8,410 nt of DNA. Origin: an uncultured Burkholderiales bacterium. Its GTDB lineage: Bacteria; Pseudomonadota; Gammaproteobacteria; Burkholderiales; Burkholderiaceae. The notes beneath the pieces were generated by a model. It did no database searches. It was given only the letters and a program-made list of their open reading frames with translations, and had not been told where the DNA came from. The stretch spans positions 1 to 8,410 of the forward strand of contig CAIMWY010000425.1 of the NCBI GenBank assembly GCA_903845315.1, read 5' to 3'. Position 1 is the stretch's first letter. Each line of letters opens with the position of its first letter. Made by a program: the position numbers and the translations under genes. Below, piece by piece: positions 6,412 through 8,410 of the stretch.

Positions 6412-8274
6412 TTACAGAGGCTGAATGCTGCCGGGCACGATGCGAGCCCCGTAATCTCGCATCAAGCCTTGCACATAGGGGTCATTGAGAATGGTGGCTT
6501 CAGCCGCCAGTTGGCGCTCGGCCGCAACCGCCGCATTGCGCTTGGCCGGGCTGTCTTGCACGCGTCCCACCTCCACCGTCAATCGCACCGCATGACCGGC
6601 GCTGGCCAGGGCTTGCTGCAAACGCTCGCGGCTGGTGGTGTTGTTGATCGACTCACGCTCCACGCGCAGCATCCAGGTGTCGGTGTCACGCGCCACCAAT
6701 TGCGACTGCAAGGCCAACTCACGCACCAAGGCGTTGATGGTCTCCGTGGCAGCCATCTGGGTCACCAGCGCGTGCCAAAACTCGCCTTCTGCTGTGGGAA
6801 TGACTTGAGGCACCTCGCTGGCAACCGCGGGTCGGTCTGCGTGCTGCGTAGGCTCGGATTGCTGACGAACAGGAACCGCCAACAAGCTCTTGTCATGGGT
6901 GCGCTTCAAGCTATCTGGCTCGACAGCAAGCGGCGTTCGAACCGAAGCCACATGGGCCGTGCGCTGGGGCAATTCGCGCACTGGCAGTTGTTGGCCATTG
7001 GGTTGGACAGCCACAGATCCGTCTGGCTCAACAAGCTTGGTCGAGCCCGTGGGTCCAGATGCGGGCATCGGCGCTGACACCGCCGCGACCTTGGTCGCTG
7101 GAGACTGTGTCAGTGCGACAAGGGGTTCAATTGGAGTTTTTTTTTCAGCCAATGCGCTTGCGTGTGTGTCGGTGGCGGGCTTAAACGCCAGCAGTCGCAA
7201 CAACACCATGGTCATGGCTGCGTATTCGTCAGGGGCCAAACCCAACTCTTGGCGCCCATGCAGACACAGGCTGTAGAGCAGTTGGGTTTCGTCAGCGGGC
7301 ATCAACTGGGCCAGACGGACCAAGTCTTGTACTTCGGGGTCCGGATCAGACTCGGCCATGGTCGGCACCGCTTGAAACACCGCCATGCGCTGCAGCACTT
7401 GGGTCATGTCTTCCAAGGTGGCTGCTGCACTCAAACCGATCACACGCAAAGCCTCTGAGGTCTCGACCACCGATTTGCCATCGCCGTGGGCCAAGGCCTC
7501 GATCAAACGAAACACATGGCTGCGATCGGCACTGCCCAGCATCTGGCGCACCGCGGCCTCTTGCAATTGGCCGCCGCCGTAGGCAATGGCTTGGTCGGTC
7601 AAGCTCAGGGCATCGCGCATCGAGCCGCGAGCGGCACGGGCGAGCAAGCGCAAAGCTTGGGGCTCTGACGCGATCTGCTCTTGCGCCAGCACATGGCCCA
7701 AGTGTTCCATCACCGTCTCAGGCGCCATGGGCCGCAGGTTGAACTGCAAGCAACGCGACAACACGGTGACCGGCACTTTTTGCGGATCGGTGGTGGCCAG
7801 CACAAATTTCAAATACTCGGGTGGCTCTTCCAGCGTCTTCAACATCGCATTGAAAGCAGTGTTGGTGAGCATGTGCACCTCGTCGATCATGAAGACCTTG
7901 AAGCGCCCTTGCACCGGCTTGTACACGGCTTGTTCGAGCAGAGACTGCACCTCGTCCACCCCGCGGTTGGAGGCGGCGTCCAGTTCGGTGTAATCCACAA
8001 AACGGCCAGCATCGATGTCTCGACAGGCTTGGCATACGCCACACGGCTCGGCGGTGATGCCACCCGTGCCATCCACTCCTTGGCAATTGAGCGATTTGGC
8101 CAAGACGCGCGACACCGTGGTCTTGCCCACCCCACGTGTGCCTGTGAACAGGTAGGCATGGTGCAAGCGCTGCGTGGTCAATGCATTGATCAGTGCCTGC
8201 ACCACGTGCTCTTGCCCCACCATCTCGGTGAAGGTTCTGGGGCGGTACTTGCGGGCGAGCACGAGGTAAGACAT
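6412..8274 (-). CDS. dnaX: DNA polymerase III subunits gamma and tau
   Basis: A 620-residue clamp-loader ATPase that loads the sliding clamp and, as tau, couples polymerase cores and helicase at the fork. The AAA+ core begins MSYLVLARKYRPRTFTEMVGQ. The Walker A is GTRGVGKT (45-52). A zinc module uses C64, C78, C81 and C84 (PCGVCQAC). The Walker B is FMIDEVHML (129-137), sensor 1 is ATTD (160-163) and the SRC arginine finger is at 173-175. Domain III ends near 366 (LLRLLAFKP). A Pro/Ala/Gln-rich linker follows to about 495, then the C-terminal polymerase-binding region (500-620). An A9 run at codons 377-380 may produce a 382-residue gamma form. No Shine-Dalgarno precedes the ATG, and a TAGAAT -10 lies so close that the message may be nearly leaderless. 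First gene of dnaX-ybaB-recR. Confidence 0.97.
   Translation of the reverse strand: MSYLVLARKYRPRTFTEMVGQEHVVQALINALTTQRLHHAYLFTGTRGVGKTTVSRVLAKSLNCQGVDGTGGITAEPCGVCQACRDIDAGRFVDYTELDAASNRGVDEVQSLLEQAVYKPVQGRFKVFMIDEVHMLTNTAFNAMLKTLEEPPEYLKFVLATTDPQKVPVTVLSRCLQFNLRPMAPETVMEHLGHVLAQEQIASEPQALRLLARAARGSMRDALSLTDQAIAYGGGQLQEAAVRQMLGSADRSHVFRLIEALAHGDGKSVVETSEALRVIGLSAAATLEDMTQVLQRMAVFQAVPTMAESDPDPEVQDLVRLAQLMPADETQLLYSLCLHGRQELGLAPDEYAAMTMVLLRLLAFKPATDTHASALAEKKTPIEPLVALTQSPATKVAAVSAPMPASGPTGSTKLVEPDGSVAVQPNGQQLPVRELPQRTAHVASVRTPLAVEPDSLKRTHDKSLLAVPVRQQSEPTQHADRPAVASEVPQVIPTAEGEFWHALVTQMAATETINALVRELALQSQLVARDTDTWMLRVERESINNTTSRERLQQALASAGHAVRLTVEVGRVQDSPAKRNAAVAAERQLAAEATILNDPYVQGLMRDYGARIVPGSIQPL
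7089..7145 (-). promoter_or_regulatory. Candidate programmed frameshift / transcriptional slippage element in dnaX
   Basis: On the coding strand nine consecutive A residues (7145 to 7137) read GAA AAA AAA ACT, containing the heptamer A AAA AAA in the correct phase for tandem -1 slippage. The -1 frame (or a transcript with one extra A) gives Asn-Ser-Asn then TGA at 7129-7127. Just downstream, CCTTG-TCGC (7123-7115) pairs with GCGA-C-CAAGG (7098-7089) with one bulged base, and ACTG / CAGT extends the stem inside. E. coli dnaX uses ribosomal frameshifting at A AAA AAG, and Thermus thermophilus dnaX uses slippage at A9, both to make gamma. The 14-base spacer is longer than the E. coli one, and no upstream Shine-Dalgarno stimulator is visible. 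Confidence 0.6.
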
Positions 8275-8283
8275 AAGCGGGCA

Positions 8284-8289
8284 ATTCTA
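8284..8289 (-). promoter_or_regulatory. Possible -10 element for dnaX
   Basis: The minus strand reads TAGAAT ten bases before the dnaX ATG, with a GTCACA about 18 bases upstream as a possible -35. Transcription would begin only a few bases from the start codon, consistent with the absence of a Shine-Dalgarno. It shares the roughly 50-base spacer with the divergent ffs promoter. Confidence 0.35.
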
Positions 8290-8313
8290 AGGGTCGCTCA
8301 ACAGGCTTGTGAC

Positions 8314-8319
8314 TACAAT
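8314..8319 (+). promoter_or_regulatory. Probable -10 element for ffs
   Basis: TACAAT is five of six matches to the sigma-70 -10 consensus and lies about seven bases before the predicted 5' end of the SRP RNA. No good -35 is seen 16-18 bases upstream. Confidence 0.5.
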
Positions 8320-8325
8320 CATGGG

Positions 8326-8410
8326 TGACGGGCCTTCCCACATGGTGAAGCGGCCAACCGGGTCAGGTGGGGAACCAAGCAGCCCTAACTGTGGAGCCAG
8401 TGCTGGGGTC
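8326..8410 (+). ncRNA. ffs: Signal recognition particle 4.5S RNA, 5' part
   Basis: The conserved SRP domain IV is visible: GGGTCAGG, then TGG-GGAA-CCA with the GGAA tetraloop at 8371-8374, then AGCAGCCC. These correspond to the Ffh-binding symmetric loop and hairpin tip of bacterial 4.5S RNA. Outer helices also pair: CCCACATGG (8337-8345) with CCAGTGCTGGG (8397-8407), allowing single bulges and one wobble. The RNA binds Ffh and targets nascent membrane proteins to FtsY. The 5' end is estimated from the TACAAT -10 box and is good to a few bases; the 3' end lies past the window edge. It is transcribed divergently from dnaX. Confidence 0.9.

Overview
The window is ordinary housekeeping chromosome from a Gram-negative bacterium, most likely a betaproteobacterium of the order Burkholderiales (Comamonadaceae-like; inferred from protein style and gene order, not from a search). 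It holds the start of an RND-efflux periplasmic adaptor, RNase HI, a YafS-type methyltransferase, glyoxalase II, an MltD-type lytic transglycosylase, a nitronate monooxygenase-family flavoprotein, RecR, YbaB, DnaX and the 5' part of the small SRP RNA. Genes are tightly packed and no mobile element, CRISPR array, tRNA or phage gene was seen.

Layout. 1-488 (minus): 5' part of the efflux adaptor gene, which runs off the left edge. 489-621: intergenic, with a convincing intrinsic terminator for the minus-strand genes to its right. 622-1811 (minus): yafS then rnhA, joined by a four-base ATGA overlap. 1810-4034 (plus): gloB then mltD, also joined by ATGA. The divergent yafS and gloB start codons share one CATG. 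The neighbourhood mltD-gloB-yafS-rnhA is also found in E. coli. At 4036-4072 the converging ends of mltD and the flavoprotein gene share a large imperfect inverted repeat.

4045-5265 (minus): nitronate monooxygenase-like flavoprotein with an uncertain start. 5266-5462: a gene-poor spacer with two small inverted repeats. 5463-8274 (minus): the classic dnaX-ybaB-recR replication/repair operon. 8275-8325: a roughly 50-base divergent promoter region. From about 8326 to the right edge (plus): ffs, the 4.5S SRP RNA, cut off by the window.

How they work together. DnaX loads the replication clamp, RecR acts with RecF/RecO in recombinational gap repair, YbaB is a small nucleoid-associated protein, and RNase HI removes RNA from RNA-DNA hybrids. 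GloB completes methylglyoxal detoxification, and MltD remodels peptidoglycan. No new system is evident. The most interesting signal is inside dnaX. A nine-adenine run (minus strand, 7137-7145) sits just after the clamp-loader core, is followed at once by a -1-frame stop, and then by a long hairpin. This is the arrangement expected for programmed production of a short gamma form by ribosomal frameshifting or transcriptional slippage.
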